A DNA stretch of 22,080 nucleotides from Mageeibacillus sp. UBA3781 (GTDB lineage: Bacteria > Bacillota > Clostridia > Saccharofermentanales > Saccharofermentanaceae), in the NCBI GenBank assembly GCA_002368805.1, contig DFFH01000117.1:1-22080 (forward strand), given 5' to 3'. The notes below the pieces were generated by a model. It ran no database searches, was not told where the DNA came from, and was given only the letters and a program-made list of their open reading frames with translations. Shown here piece after piece: positions 8,078 through 15,656 of this stretch. Position numbers and translations under genes: made by a program. Every line of letters starts with the position of its first letter. Position 1 is the first letter of the stretch.

Positions 8078-8392
8078 ATGGCAGACTCGAAGAATAAGAA
8101 GATGGAAAATGCCGTTTCTGAAGAGAAGAATACCCCGAAGGGAACACCTGCCCGCGAAGACATCTTTGATGTAGTAACGGAAATGCTGTCTGATCTCCTG
8201 AATATGGAGAAGTCATCTTTTTCCGATGAAACGATGATCTTTGAGGAACTGCCGCTTGATTCGCTGCAGCTCTATGAGCTGGTCGTCGATCTGGAAGAGC
8301 GCTTCGAGCTCCACATCTCTGATGAAGCGATCGAGAAGATCAGATCTATTGGAGATGTCGTGGATATGATCTACGAAGCAGGCAATTACTAA
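8078..8392 (+). CDS. Acyl carrier protein with N-terminal extension
   Basis: 104 aa. Residues about 28-102 form the four-helix ACP fold. LPLDSLQLYELVVDLEERFE contains the DSL motif, with Ser62 as the 4'-phosphopantetheine attachment site; the acidic helix II after it is the usual docking face. Residues 1-26 are a charged extension (KNKKMENAVSEEKNTPKGT) not found in typical 75-80 aa ACPs. GGAGG (8066-8070) lies inside the end of the regulator gene. The gene follows the regulator by two bases and precedes the lipid kinase by 20. It may be the main fatty-acid ACP or an accessory one serving the acyl ligase; no other fab gene lies in the window. Confidence 0.88.
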   Translation: MADSKNKKMENAVSEEKNTPKGTPAREDIFDVVTEMLSDLLNMEKSSFSDETMIFEELPLDSLQLYELVVDLEERFELHISDEAIEKIRSIGDVVDMIYEAGNY

Positions 8393-8412
8393 GAAGTAGC
8401 AGGACTCCCCAA

Positions 8413-9384
8413 TTGCAGTACATATTCATCGTGAATTCGAATATACATAAGAGACGCAAAAAGGCTTTGGAAAAAGCGATCGCGGCTCTGCCTTCTGATT
8501 TTAGGAATCACTCGGAGATCTTCTATACCGATCATCCGAATCATGCGGAAGAACTGGCGGTTACAAATTCTGAAAAGTATGGCTCCGAGTGTATTATCTT
8601 TGCCTGTGGCGGAGACGGTACCGTACATGAGATCGCAAATGCTCTGGCATTCCGCAGTTCTCCAATGGCGGTCATTCCTCTGGGTACCGGTAATGATTTT
8701 GCAAGGACACTGTATCCCAGGGAGATCTACAAGGATCCGCTCTCTGTGCTGAAAAAACTGGAGAGCCCGATGATCCGCTCCATCGACCTGTTCCGAATCG
8801 ACAGTTATGACTTTATGGGGAACCATCTGCCTATGTGGAGCCGGTATAGTCTGAATGTCGCTTCTATGGGACTGGATACACTTGTTCAGGCCAAGGCGAA
8901 AAGAATGGTAGCGAAGCATCCGAAGAGCCTTTTCTTCCGGAAACATGCCTATTCCATCGCTGCGGTATCCTGCCTGCTGAACGGATGGCGATTTAAGATG
9001 GATTACTCGATCGAGCTTGAGACCGGTGAGATGATCGAAAAAAAGAACGTGGACTATTCTCTTGTAAGTATCTGCAACGGACGCTACTATGGCAGCGGTT
9101 TCTGCCCGGCGCCCGGAGCGTCTGTCGATGACGGTGTGCTCGATGTGTGTATCGTCGATCACATGTCCAGAGGAAAAGCCTTTTCCCAGCTGATGAAGTA
9201 TAAAAAGGGAAAACACGTGGGCCAGAAAGGTTTTTCTTTCTACCGGTCCACAAGTGGCATCTTTACTTCGCTGAACAGTAATATGCAGATGCAGGGAAAC
9301 TATGACGGTGAGGATTTCTTCGGACACAAGGTGCGCTATGAGGTCATCCCGTCGGCGATCCAGATGGCATTCTTCACGGAATAG
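8413..9384 (+). CDS. Diacylglycerol kinase family lipid kinase (DgkB/YegS-like)
   Basis: 323 aa from a TTG start with AGGA nine bases upstream; no better ATG exists. The catalytic domain shows IFACGGDGTVHEIANAL (GGDGT at 66-70, nucleotide binding) and PLGTGNDFA (89-97), both hallmarks of the DAGK_cat fold. The C-terminal beta-sandwich includes SLVSICNGRYYGSGFCPAPG and DDGVLDVCIVD. Members such as Bacillus DgkB phosphorylate diacylglycerol to phosphatidic acid at the membrane, recycling lipid released by lipoteichoic acid synthesis; the exact lipid here is inferred. It is the third gene of the regulator-ACP operon, and its product would be the same phosphatidic acid made by the convergent plsC. 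Confidence 0.9.
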   Translation: MQYIFIVNSNIHKRRKKALEKAIAALPSDFRNHSEIFYTDHPNHAEELAVTNSEKYGSECIIFACGGDGTVHEIANALAFRSSPMAVIPLGTGNDFARTLYPREIYKDPLSVLKKLESPMIRSIDLFRIDSYDFMGNHLPMWSRYSLNVASMGLDTLVQAKAKRMVAKHPKSLFFRKHAYSIAAVSCLLNGWRFKMDYSIELETGEMIEKKNVDYSLVSICNGRYYGSGFCPAPGASVDDGVLDVCIVDHMSRGKAFSQLMKYKKGKHVGQKGFSFYRSTSGIFTSLNSNMQMQGNYDGEDFFGHKVRYEVIPSAIQMAFFTE

Positions 9385-9410
9385 TGCTTTTCGATAAGTA
9401 TCTAAAACGG

Positions 9411-9438
9411 TAAAAAGAAAGGCTCCTTTGAGGAGCCT
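9411..9438. terminator. Bidirectional terminator between lipid kinase gene and plsC
   Basis: AGGCTCCT (9420-9427) and AGGAGCCT (9431-9438) form a perfect 8-bp stem with a three-base loop. On the minus strand it is followed by a U-rich tract (complement of 9411-9419), so it is strongest for plsC, which stops at 9442. On the plus strand the tail GATTTATT is weaker. Confidence 0.8.
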
Positions 9439-9441
9439 GAT

Positions 9442-10170
9442 TTATTGAAGGTTAACGTCCTTTTTCTCCATTTCCTTCATCCAGGTATGGATCGCATCTG
9501 TCATCTTATGTGCATCGCGATCGAACTCGGAAGGGAGCATCGGTTTTCCGAAATGGATGGTGATCCTTTTTCTTCTGTGATTCTTCTTATCCCAGGTCTG
9601 AGGTCTCTTCATGTGACGGGACCATACCTGATAACCGCCTTCGATATAGACGGGAAGAAGAGGAGCATCTGCCTTTACGGCGATGTAAGCGGCACCGTCT
9701 TTAAACTCACCGAGGTGACCGTCAGATGTTCTGGTGCCTTCCGGGTGAACGAGGATGATGTTGCCGTTCTCGACTTCTTTTTTCGCCTTGATAAGACCTC
9801 TTACCGGATTGCCGAAACGATCGACGGCGATACCTCTTCCGACGTGCATCATGACGCGTCCGAGACGGCCGTAATTTGTCTCGAGATCAGAAGCTGCGAG
9901 GGCACAGAATACTTTTCTGTGCTTTCTCGGAAGCATGCTCATGATCCACATGCCATCCGCATAGGTCTGGTGATTCGAGCAGATAACATACGGATGATCT
10001 TTCGGGATATTCTCCTTTTCTCCGGGACGGAGCTTGACGAGCATACGGGTGATCGCCATGGAAACGTGATACCAGAAGAACCCCGTGAATCCACGAGGCG
10101 TCGGGTACTTTTTATTCAGTTCTTCGACAGAGTGCGCCGATGCGGCAGAACCGCTTTCTTTCGATGCCAT
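9442..10170 (-). CDS. plsC: 1-acyl-sn-glycerol-3-phosphate acyltransferase
   Basis: 242 aa. It transfers an acyl group to lysophosphatidic acid, giving phosphatidic acid at the inner face of the membrane. The PlsC motifs are visible: NHQTYADG (His67 and Asp72 of the HX4D catalytic pair), the block GRGIAVDR (about 112-119) and VHPEGTRTSDG (EGTR at 144-147, glycerophosphate binding), then LLPVYIEGG. A hydrophobic stretch near 28-44 could associate with the membrane. The ATG at 10170 has AGGAG eight bases upstream and a good promoter. The first ~20 residues are Ser/Ala/Glu-rich. It is divergent from the acyl ligase, and a FabT-like box overlaps its promoter. Confidence 0.92.
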   Translation of the reverse strand: MASKESGSAASAHSVEELNKKYPTPRGFTGFFWYHVSMAITRMLVKLRPGEKENIPKDHPYVICSNHQTYADGMWIMSMLPRKHRKVFCALAASDLETNYGRLGRVMMHVGRGIAVDRFGNPVRGLIKAKKEVENGNIILVHPEGTRTSDGHLGEFKDGAAYIAVKADAPLLPVYIEGGYQVWSRHMKRPQTWDKKNHRRKRITIHFGKPMLPSEFDRDAHKMTDAIHTWMKEMEKKDVNLQ

Positions 10171-10205
10171 GACTTATACTCCTAATACCATTCTCTTCGC
10201 TTGAT

Positions 10206-10234
10206 ATGCTAGCCCACATTTATTTGAATGTCAA
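10206..10234 (-). promoter_or_regulatory. Promoter of plsC
   Basis: On the minus strand a perfect TTGACA (plus 10229-10234) is followed after 17 bp by TAGCAT (plus 10206-10211), about 36 bases before the plsC ATG. The -35 lies within the FabT-like box at 10223-10235. Confidence 0.68.
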
Positions 10235-10235
10235 T
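10223..10235. promoter_or_regulatory. FabT-like box over the plsC -35 element
   Basis: TTTGA-ATG-TCAAT agrees with the FabT operator core TTTGA-N3-TCAAA in all but the last base. It covers the plsC -35 hexamer, the expected position for a repressor site. Confidence 0.5.
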
Positions 10236-10248
10236 CAAGTATTCTATA

Positions 10249-10254
10249 TATAAT
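10249..10254 (+). promoter_or_regulatory. Possible secondary -10 upstream of the acyl ligase
   Basis: A perfect TATAAT on the plus strand, with TTGAAT at 10224-10229 as a candidate -35 (19-bp gap). It would overlap the plsC promoter back-to-back and give a leader of about 180 nt. The surrounding DNA is AT-rich, so chance is possible. Confidence 0.25.
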
Positions 10255-10317
10255 ATGCTGTATTTTCACCCGAAAAGCACTGGAAATAGTGCAATTGTCC
10301 CATGCTAACGGAAATGC

Positions 10318-10330
10318 TTTGACTTTCAAA
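10318..10330. promoter_or_regulatory. FabT-like box upstream of the acyl ligase promoter
   Basis: TTTGA-CTT-TCAAA has two exact palindromic half-sites of the FabT type. It ends 17 bp before the candidate -35 of the ligase gene at 10348. Confidence 0.55.
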
Positions 10331-10347
10331 ATATTTTCTGATAATCA

Positions 10348-10376
10348 TAGACGAGCGGAAAATAAAGTGGTATCAT
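10348..10376 (+). promoter_or_regulatory. Probable promoter of the acyl ligase (and addBA)
   Basis: TAGACG (10348-10353), a 17-bp spacer and an extended -10, TGG followed by TATCAT (10371-10376). Transcription would start near 10383, leaving a leader of about 57 nt before the ATG at 10440. Confidence 0.5.
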
Positions 10377-10439
10377 CAATAATTGTGTACAGACGTAAAG
10401 CGTGTGGATGCAAGAACTTTTTACCGCTACGGAGGAACT

Positions 10440-12281
10440 ATGTCGGGCATAGTCGGAAAACCACTGCATGAGGGCATTCGTTACGAGACGATGCGCGACC
10501 TTATTCTGGGTTCTAAAGAAAAGTACGGGACTCGTGACTCATTTATTTTCAGAAGAAAACCGAATGAGGCAGAGATCCATAAAACATATAATGATTTCGC
10601 ATCGGATATCGAGTATCTTGCCGAGGCGATCCATCTGAACGGATTTGACGGAAGACATCTCGGTGTCGTCGGCGAGAATGCTTACGAATGGGTAGTTTCC
10701 TACTCTGCGATCTTAAGCTCCGGATCTGTCGGACTTCCTCTGGACCGTCTTCTTCCGGAACAGGAACTTGTCAGCCTTCTGGTACGAGGAAAGGTGGAAG
10801 TGCTTTTCTATCATCAGAAACATCACGAGATGATACTGGATATCGCGAAAAATGCGGAAGAGACAGGTGTGAAGGTACAGAAGTACATCTGCATGTGCAC
10901 CGAGTATATCGCTTCCAATCTGGAGTGGCCGAAGGACGATGATCGTTTCGTGGACATCCAGGACTGGCTTTCCCAAGGAAAAGCGGCGGTGGAGTCCGGA
11001 AAGAGCTATATGCGTGAAGTGAAGATCGATCCGGAAGAGACAAGGATCATCCTTTATACATCCGGAACGACAGCCATGAGTAAGGGCGTCATGCTCTCTC
11101 ATAAGAACATCATGACAAATGTGTATGCGATCAGTACGATCCTGACCTTGAATCCGGGAGAAAGAGTATTCTCCATTCTTCCTTTGCACCACACATTTGA
11201 AAATACATGTGAATACTTCATGATGGCCAGAGGCTGCTGTATCTGCTTCTCTGACGGCCTTCGTTATATCGTCAAGAACCTCAATGAGTGGCACGTCGAG
11301 GCCTGTATCTCTGTGCCGCTTCTTTTCGAGAATATCCACGGCAAGATCAAGGCCGGTATTGCAGAATCCGGTAAACAGGGACTGATCGATTTTATGATCC
11401 CGATCAGTAATTTTCTTAGAAAGTTTAAGATCGACCTGCGCCGCGTGCTGTTCTCGTCAATTATTAAGAAACTGGGCGGACACCTGCGCTTGATCGTTAT
11501 CGGCGGCGCCGGCATCGCGAAGAATTATATCGAGGATTTCAACAACTGGGGATTTGAATTCCTGATGGGATACGGACTTACCGAGACTTCTCCGGTTATT
11601 GCCGTTACGACGACGAAGTATAATGTATATGGTAGTGTCGGACGCCCGCTGACAGGAATCGAAGTAAAAATTGATACTGACAGTCCCAAAATTGGGACAG
11701 TAGGTGAGATATTATCTAAGAGTGACTGTGTCATGCAGGGTTACTATGAGAATCCGGAAGCTACGGCAGAGGTGCTCGAAGAAGATGGCTGGTTTCACAC
11801 AGGAGATATGGGCTTCCTTGATAAGAAAGGATGCCTGCATATCACCGGACGTGTGAAGTCCATGATCGTTCTGACGAATGGTAAGAAGGCATTCCCGGAA
11901 GAGATGGAGAGCCTTCTGAACAATATCCCGGGCGTAAAGGAAGCTTTTGTCTGGGGGGCGAAGGATGAAAAGGATGCAGTGGATATCTGCGCCAAACTCC
12001 TTATCGACCGTCAGGTGATCGGTGAGAATCTTCCGATCCCGGATACTACCGCAGGAGATAATGCGGTACGGGAATATCTGAGTGCGAAGATGAAAGAAGT
12101 TAATCATCAGATGCCGTCGTACAAAGCGATCCACTATTTCGTCTTCTCGGAGACCGAGATGGTGAAGACTACGACCCTGAAGGTCAGACGCCCTCAGGAG
12201 CAGAAGGCGATCGAGGATCAGCTCGAGAAAGCCGGTACGACAATGAAAGCAGCGAACGGACAGAATCTGGATACCCTCTAA
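10440..12281 (+). CDS. AMP-forming long-chain acyl-CoA/acyl-ACP ligase
   Basis: 613 aa from MSGIVGKPLHEGIRYETM, with GGAGG four bases upstream; the longer open frame from 10383 would begin at the predicted transcription start. ANL-superfamily motifs are present: ILYTSGTTAMSKGVMLSHKN (P-loop, with AMSKG in place of the common GxPKG), MGYGLTETSPV (about 377-387), WFHTGDMGF (Asp456) and, near the C terminus, KTTTLKVRRP, holding the likely catalytic lysine. These enzymes adenylate a fatty acid and pass it to CoA or ACP. Resemblance to long-chain ligases is clear; the choice of CoA or ACP is not visible. An ACP gene and plsC nearby favour phospholipid synthesis from exogenous or recycled fatty acids. 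addB follows after 19 nt. Confidence 0.88.
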   Translation: MSGIVGKPLHEGIRYETMRDLILGSKEKYGTRDSFIFRRKPNEAEIHKTYNDFASDIEYLAEAIHLNGFDGRHLGVVGENAYEWVVSYSAILSSGSVGLPLDRLLPEQELVSLLVRGKVEVLFYHQKHHEMILDIAKNAEETGVKVQKYICMCTEYIASNLEWPKDDDRFVDIQDWLSQGKAAVESGKSYMREVKIDPEETRIILYTSGTTAMSKGVMLSHKNIMTNVYAISTILTLNPGERVFSILPLHHTFENTCEYFMMARGCCICFSDGLRYIVKNLNEWHVEACISVPLLFENIHGKIKAGIAESGKQGLIDFMIPISNFLRKFKIDLRRVLFSSIIKKLGGHLRLIVIGGAGIAKNYIEDFNNWGFEFLMGYGLTETSPVIAVTTTKYNVYGSVGRPLTGIEVKIDTDSPKIGTVGEILSKSDCVMQGYYENPEATAEVLEEDGWFHTGDMGFLDKKGCLHITGRVKSMIVLTNGKKAFPEEMESLLNNIPGVKEAFVWGAKDEKDAVDICAKLLIDRQVIGENLPIPDTTAGDNAVREYLSAKMKEVNHQMPSYKAIHYFVFSETEMVKTTTLKVRRPQEQKAIEDQLEKAGTTMKAANGQNLDTL

Positions 12282-12300
12282 TCAAAAGGAGGTAGATACC

Positions 12301-15300
12301 ATGGCGTTTCATTTGCTTTACGGCGAACATCCCGTCTCGCTTATTGATTCGTGTCTTTCGAAGATCTGTGATGAGGCCGTGAGATGGCCGACCCGTCGCG
12401 GGTATATTATTGTTCCCGAGAAGATGAAGGCGGAAGTGGAACGCCGCTATATCGAGATCCTTCAGGAGAAGAAGGGCGGTAAAGGCAATGATGCCGCGTT
12501 CATGATGATCGATGTCGTCAGTTTCTCTCGTTTTGCATTCCGTGTACTCAGTGAGGCCGGAGGTATGGGTGGAAAAGCACTTAGCCCTGCCGGAAGAACG
12601 ATCCTGATCCACCGTATCCTGTCAGAGAATAAAGAAGAATTCCCGGTACTCGGAAGCTTTGCCGAGCGCGTCGGTTTTATCTCTGAGATCGATGAAGTAC
12701 TGGGAGATTTCTACCGCTATGGTGTAAGCGGCCCGATGCTCGAAGAGATGGATCTGTCTGAAGAAAGTCCTCTGACGGCGGGGAAGATCCGTGATTTCGG
12801 ACATCTTCTTACCAAGATGGATCAGCTCCGTGAAGAACTCGGTTTTGCCCCTGAGCGTGATACTATGAAGCGTCTTGACGAGGTGCTGCGTCTCTTTAGG
12901 GAGGATGCCCCGGAGACGAAAACGTGGCCGCTGAAGCGACTGGCTTTCCTTCGTGATTGTTCCTGCTGGATCCTGGGTTTCGGAGAGACCAGAAACTTCA
13001 CTCCGGAGGAGTATAACATTGTTACAGATCTTGCCGCTGTAGCCTCTAAGGTCACTCTGACCTGTGTCGCCTCTTCGGACAAGCCGGAGGAGATGGGGGA
13101 TGATATCGGCCACTTCGGAGAGAAGACGATACGTTCGATCCTTAAGGAATTTGTCCCCGCATCTTCATGTAAAACAGGCCCTTCGGAACGCCGCGCGCCG
13201 TCGCTGTCGGTCCTGTCTTCGGATTATGCATCCCGCTCCTGCAAAAAGAGGCCGGATCTGGATCTTCCTGTGGAGATCAAGGTATTCCATCAGATCCAGG
13301 ATGAACTGGAGTATGTCGCTGCACGGATCAAGGAAGCTGTGCAGTTTCAGGGACTCAGTTATCGTGATGTCACTGTCGTCATGTGTGATCTGGAGAAGTA
13401 TAGTACCAGTCTGCATGCTGCTTTTTCCAAGTACGGACTGGATGCATTTGTCGATGAAGAACAGCCGCTGATGGGGACGGTCTGGATGCAGTATCTTACA
13501 TCCATCCTGGATATTTCTTCTTTCCGCTGGGATACTTCTTCGGTGCTCTCTTATCTGAAATCAGGATTTGTTCCTGTCGATATGGAGACAGTCCAGCGTT
13601 TCGAGAATTTCTGCCTGGCACACGGTATCCGGAATAAAAAGAAGATGCTTTCCTGTGAGAAGTATGTCTCTACCATAGCGGAAAAGCAGGTGGTAAAAGA
13701 GATCCTTCCCGTTCTTCTTAAGACGGCGGACGAGATCTCTTCAGTAGAGAAAGCGAAGACCTGTAAAGAACGTGCGATCGCGCTTCATGACATGATCTCG
13801 GATAAGAGAAAGCACGTCGAGTACCTGGTCGATGAGTGGCAGAAGGCAGGGAACCAGCAGGCGGCTCTGGCGCTTGCGCTCTCCTATAACTACTCGGATG
13901 ACGCGCTGAATACCATGGCGAATGATCTCGGAGATTTCCCGATCAGTCTGGTAAATTTCCGCGATGCTCTCCTTTCCGCACTTGAGAGTAAGACCCTTGC
14001 GGCTATTCCTTCTTATGTGGACCAGATCACGATCACCAAGCCTTCGGCGGCCTACCGCAGAGCCTGCCGGATGATGTTTATCGTGGGATCCGAGAGAAAG
14101 AATTTCCCGTTTACTTCCCCGTCGGAAGGTTATCTGAAGAATAAAGAAAGAAACATCATCTCCGAGAAGCTTTCGATTGAGTTTCCGAACCATGCGAAGG
14201 ATCAGGCATATTCTGATTTTTTCACCGCATATGCACTTCTGGATGCACCGACGGACCGCCTGATCTTTACGATCCAGAACTCTGTCGAACCTTCTTCAGT
14301 GATCACGTTCCTGAAGGACCAGTATCCGAAAGTAATGCCGGAGATCCTCGATCATCTCTCGTCTTCTGATCCGCGTGTTCTTCTCAAAGAGAAGATGGAA
14401 GACTATCTTAGAGAGGTCCTTTCCCGGCCTGTTCCGGAAGAACCGGATCCGGAATATGACGAGGCGGTCTATATCTGGAAGAAGTATTTTTCTTCTTCGG
14501 ATCTTTCATTTGAGGACAAAACGGATACCTCTCTTCTTATCCCGAAAGAATTGATGGATCAGCGGTATCACGACAAACTGCTCATGAGCGTTTCTTCTGT
14601 TGAGAGTTACCTTTACTGCCCGTACCATTACTTCTGCGAGAAAGTCCTGAAGATCGATGAACGGCAGATTCAGAAGGTGCAGGCTACGGAGATGGGATCT
14701 CTTGCGCATACTGTGATGGAAAAAGCACTGACAGAGTTCCGTGATGAGTATAACCGTGCATCCGATTCCGAGAAATCCGAAGTTCTCGAAAAATACAGAA
14801 GAAAAGATAAACTTTCCTGGAGCCGCGATATTCTTCATGAGGCACAGGAGCAGACCCGCTATGCATATTGTGATGATCCGGCTCTTAAAATGGAGGCGGA
14901 TACGAAGCTTCTTTCCGGAACCGCAGAGACGCTTAATATGATCTTCAGCAATCTTGATCCGGAGAAGTCTATGCCTTCGCATTTTGAGTGGAAGTTCGGT
15001 TCTGATAATGTTCCGGGATATGATCTGCCGCTGTCTGACGGCCGCGTCGTTACTTTTACCGGAACGATCGACCGCATCGATGTGAACGAAGCCGAGAAAC
15101 GGTTTAATATCCTCGACTATAAGACGGGAAATAAGAAGATCGAATACGATATGCTGTATTCCGGTGCGAGTGTGCAGCTTCCGGCCTATCTGCTCGTATA
15201 TTATTCCCAGCATCCGGAGCTCGCTCCGGATGGTATCTCGTATATTCATGTTGCGAGAGTCAAATCGAGAGGAAAAGGAATGGATGAGACACTTGATCCG

Positions 15301-15654
15301 GAAGTGGTTGCCAAGGATCACAGCAAGGCTGTTTCCGACACCTTTGGTCCGTCCGGATATGCATTGTCCGCTGACCCTTCCGATATGAAGAGGATGGGAG
15401 AGTTTGCTCTTTCGCATGTTCGGGAAAAATGCGAGAAACTCTATGGCGGCCATTTTGATGCTACACCGGCAAAGCTTAAGAAGAAACCTCTCATGAAATG
15501 TACGGATTGCGAATATAACCAGATATGCAGCGGAAAGACGGAGTCGCCGGCATATAATTATCTGCCGACGATGGTTCCGGTCAAGGGTGAGGATGGAAAA
15601 GATCTGAAGAGCTCAGCTCTTTTCTTCGCGAATATTAAGGAAAAGGAGGAGTGA
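12301..15654 (+). CDS. addB: AddB: helicase-nuclease subunit B, without N-terminal Walker A
   Basis: 1117 aa. It is the partner of AddA in processing double-strand breaks for RecA-dependent repair. The C-terminal nuclease is intact: FTGTIDRID (Asp924) and FNILDYKTG (Asp939, Lys941) form the PD-(D/E)XK site. The four iron-sulphur cysteines are present (YLYCPYHYFC with Cys773; CTDCEYNQIC with Cys1067, Cys1070 and Cys1076). The N terminus reads MAFHLLYGEHPVSLIDSCLS, whereas family members usually have GRxGSGKT at this point, so the P-loop appears to be lost. The AAGGAGGT site before the ATG is near perfect. The gene follows the acyl ligase by 19 nt and addA starts two bases after its stop. DNA between residues 280 and 320 is Ser/Arg-rich and poorly conserved in look. 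Confidence 0.93.
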   Translation: MAFHLLYGEHPVSLIDSCLSKICDEAVRWPTRRGYIIVPEKMKAEVERRYIEILQEKKGGKGNDAAFMMIDVVSFSRFAFRVLSEAGGMGGKALSPAGRTILIHRILSENKEEFPVLGSFAERVGFISEIDEVLGDFYRYGVSGPMLEEMDLSEESPLTAGKIRDFGHLLTKMDQLREELGFAPERDTMKRLDEVLRLFREDAPETKTWPLKRLAFLRDCSCWILGFGETRNFTPEEYNIVTDLAAVASKVTLTCVASSDKPEEMGDDIGHFGEKTIRSILKEFVPASSCKTGPSERRAPSLSVLSSDYASRSCKKRPDLDLPVEIKVFHQIQDELEYVAARIKEAVQFQGLSYRDVTVVMCDLEKYSTSLHAAFSKYGLDAFVDEEQPLMGTVWMQYLTSILDISSFRWDTSSVLSYLKSGFVPVDMETVQRFENFCLAHGIRNKKKMLSCEKYVSTIAEKQVVKEILPVLLKTADEISSVEKAKTCKERAIALHDMISDKRKHVEYLVDEWQKAGNQQAALALALSYNYSDDALNTMANDLGDFPISLVNFRDALLSALESKTLAAIPSYVDQITITKPSAAYRRACRMMFIVGSERKNFPFTSPSEGYLKNKERNIISEKLSIEFPNHAKDQAYSDFFTAYALLDAPTDRLIFTIQNSVEPSSVITFLKDQYPKVMPEILDHLSSSDPRVLLKEKMEDYLREVLSRPVPEEPDPEYDEAVYIWKKYFSSSDLSFEDKTDTSLLIPKELMDQRYHDKLLMSVSSVESYLYCPYHYFCEKVLKIDERQIQKVQATEMGSLAHTVMEKALTEFRDEYNRASDSEKSEVLEKYRRKDKLSWSRDILHEAQEQTRYAYCDDPALKMEADTKLLSGTAETLNMIFSNLDPEKSMPSHFEWKFGSDNVPGYDLPLSDGRVVTFTGTIDRIDVNEAEKRFNILDYKTGNKKIEYDMLYSGASVQLPAYLLVYYSQHPELAPDGISYIHVARVKSRGKGMDETLDPEVVAKDHSKAVSDTFGPSGYALSADPSDMKRMGEFALSHVREKCEKLYGGHFDATPAKLKKKPLMKCTDCEYNQICSGKTESPAYNYLPTMVPVKGEDGKDLKSSALFFANIKEKEE

Positions 15655-15656
15655 TC

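Noticed and set aside
9445..10185. Plus-strand open frame of 246 codons opposite plsC
   Set aside because: plsC has all catalytic motifs, promoter, binding site and terminator on the minus strand; the opposite frame has none.
10383..10439. N-terminal extension of the acyl ligase starting at a TTG
   Set aside because: The TTG coincides with the predicted transcription start and lacks a binding site; GGAGG precedes the ATG at 10440.
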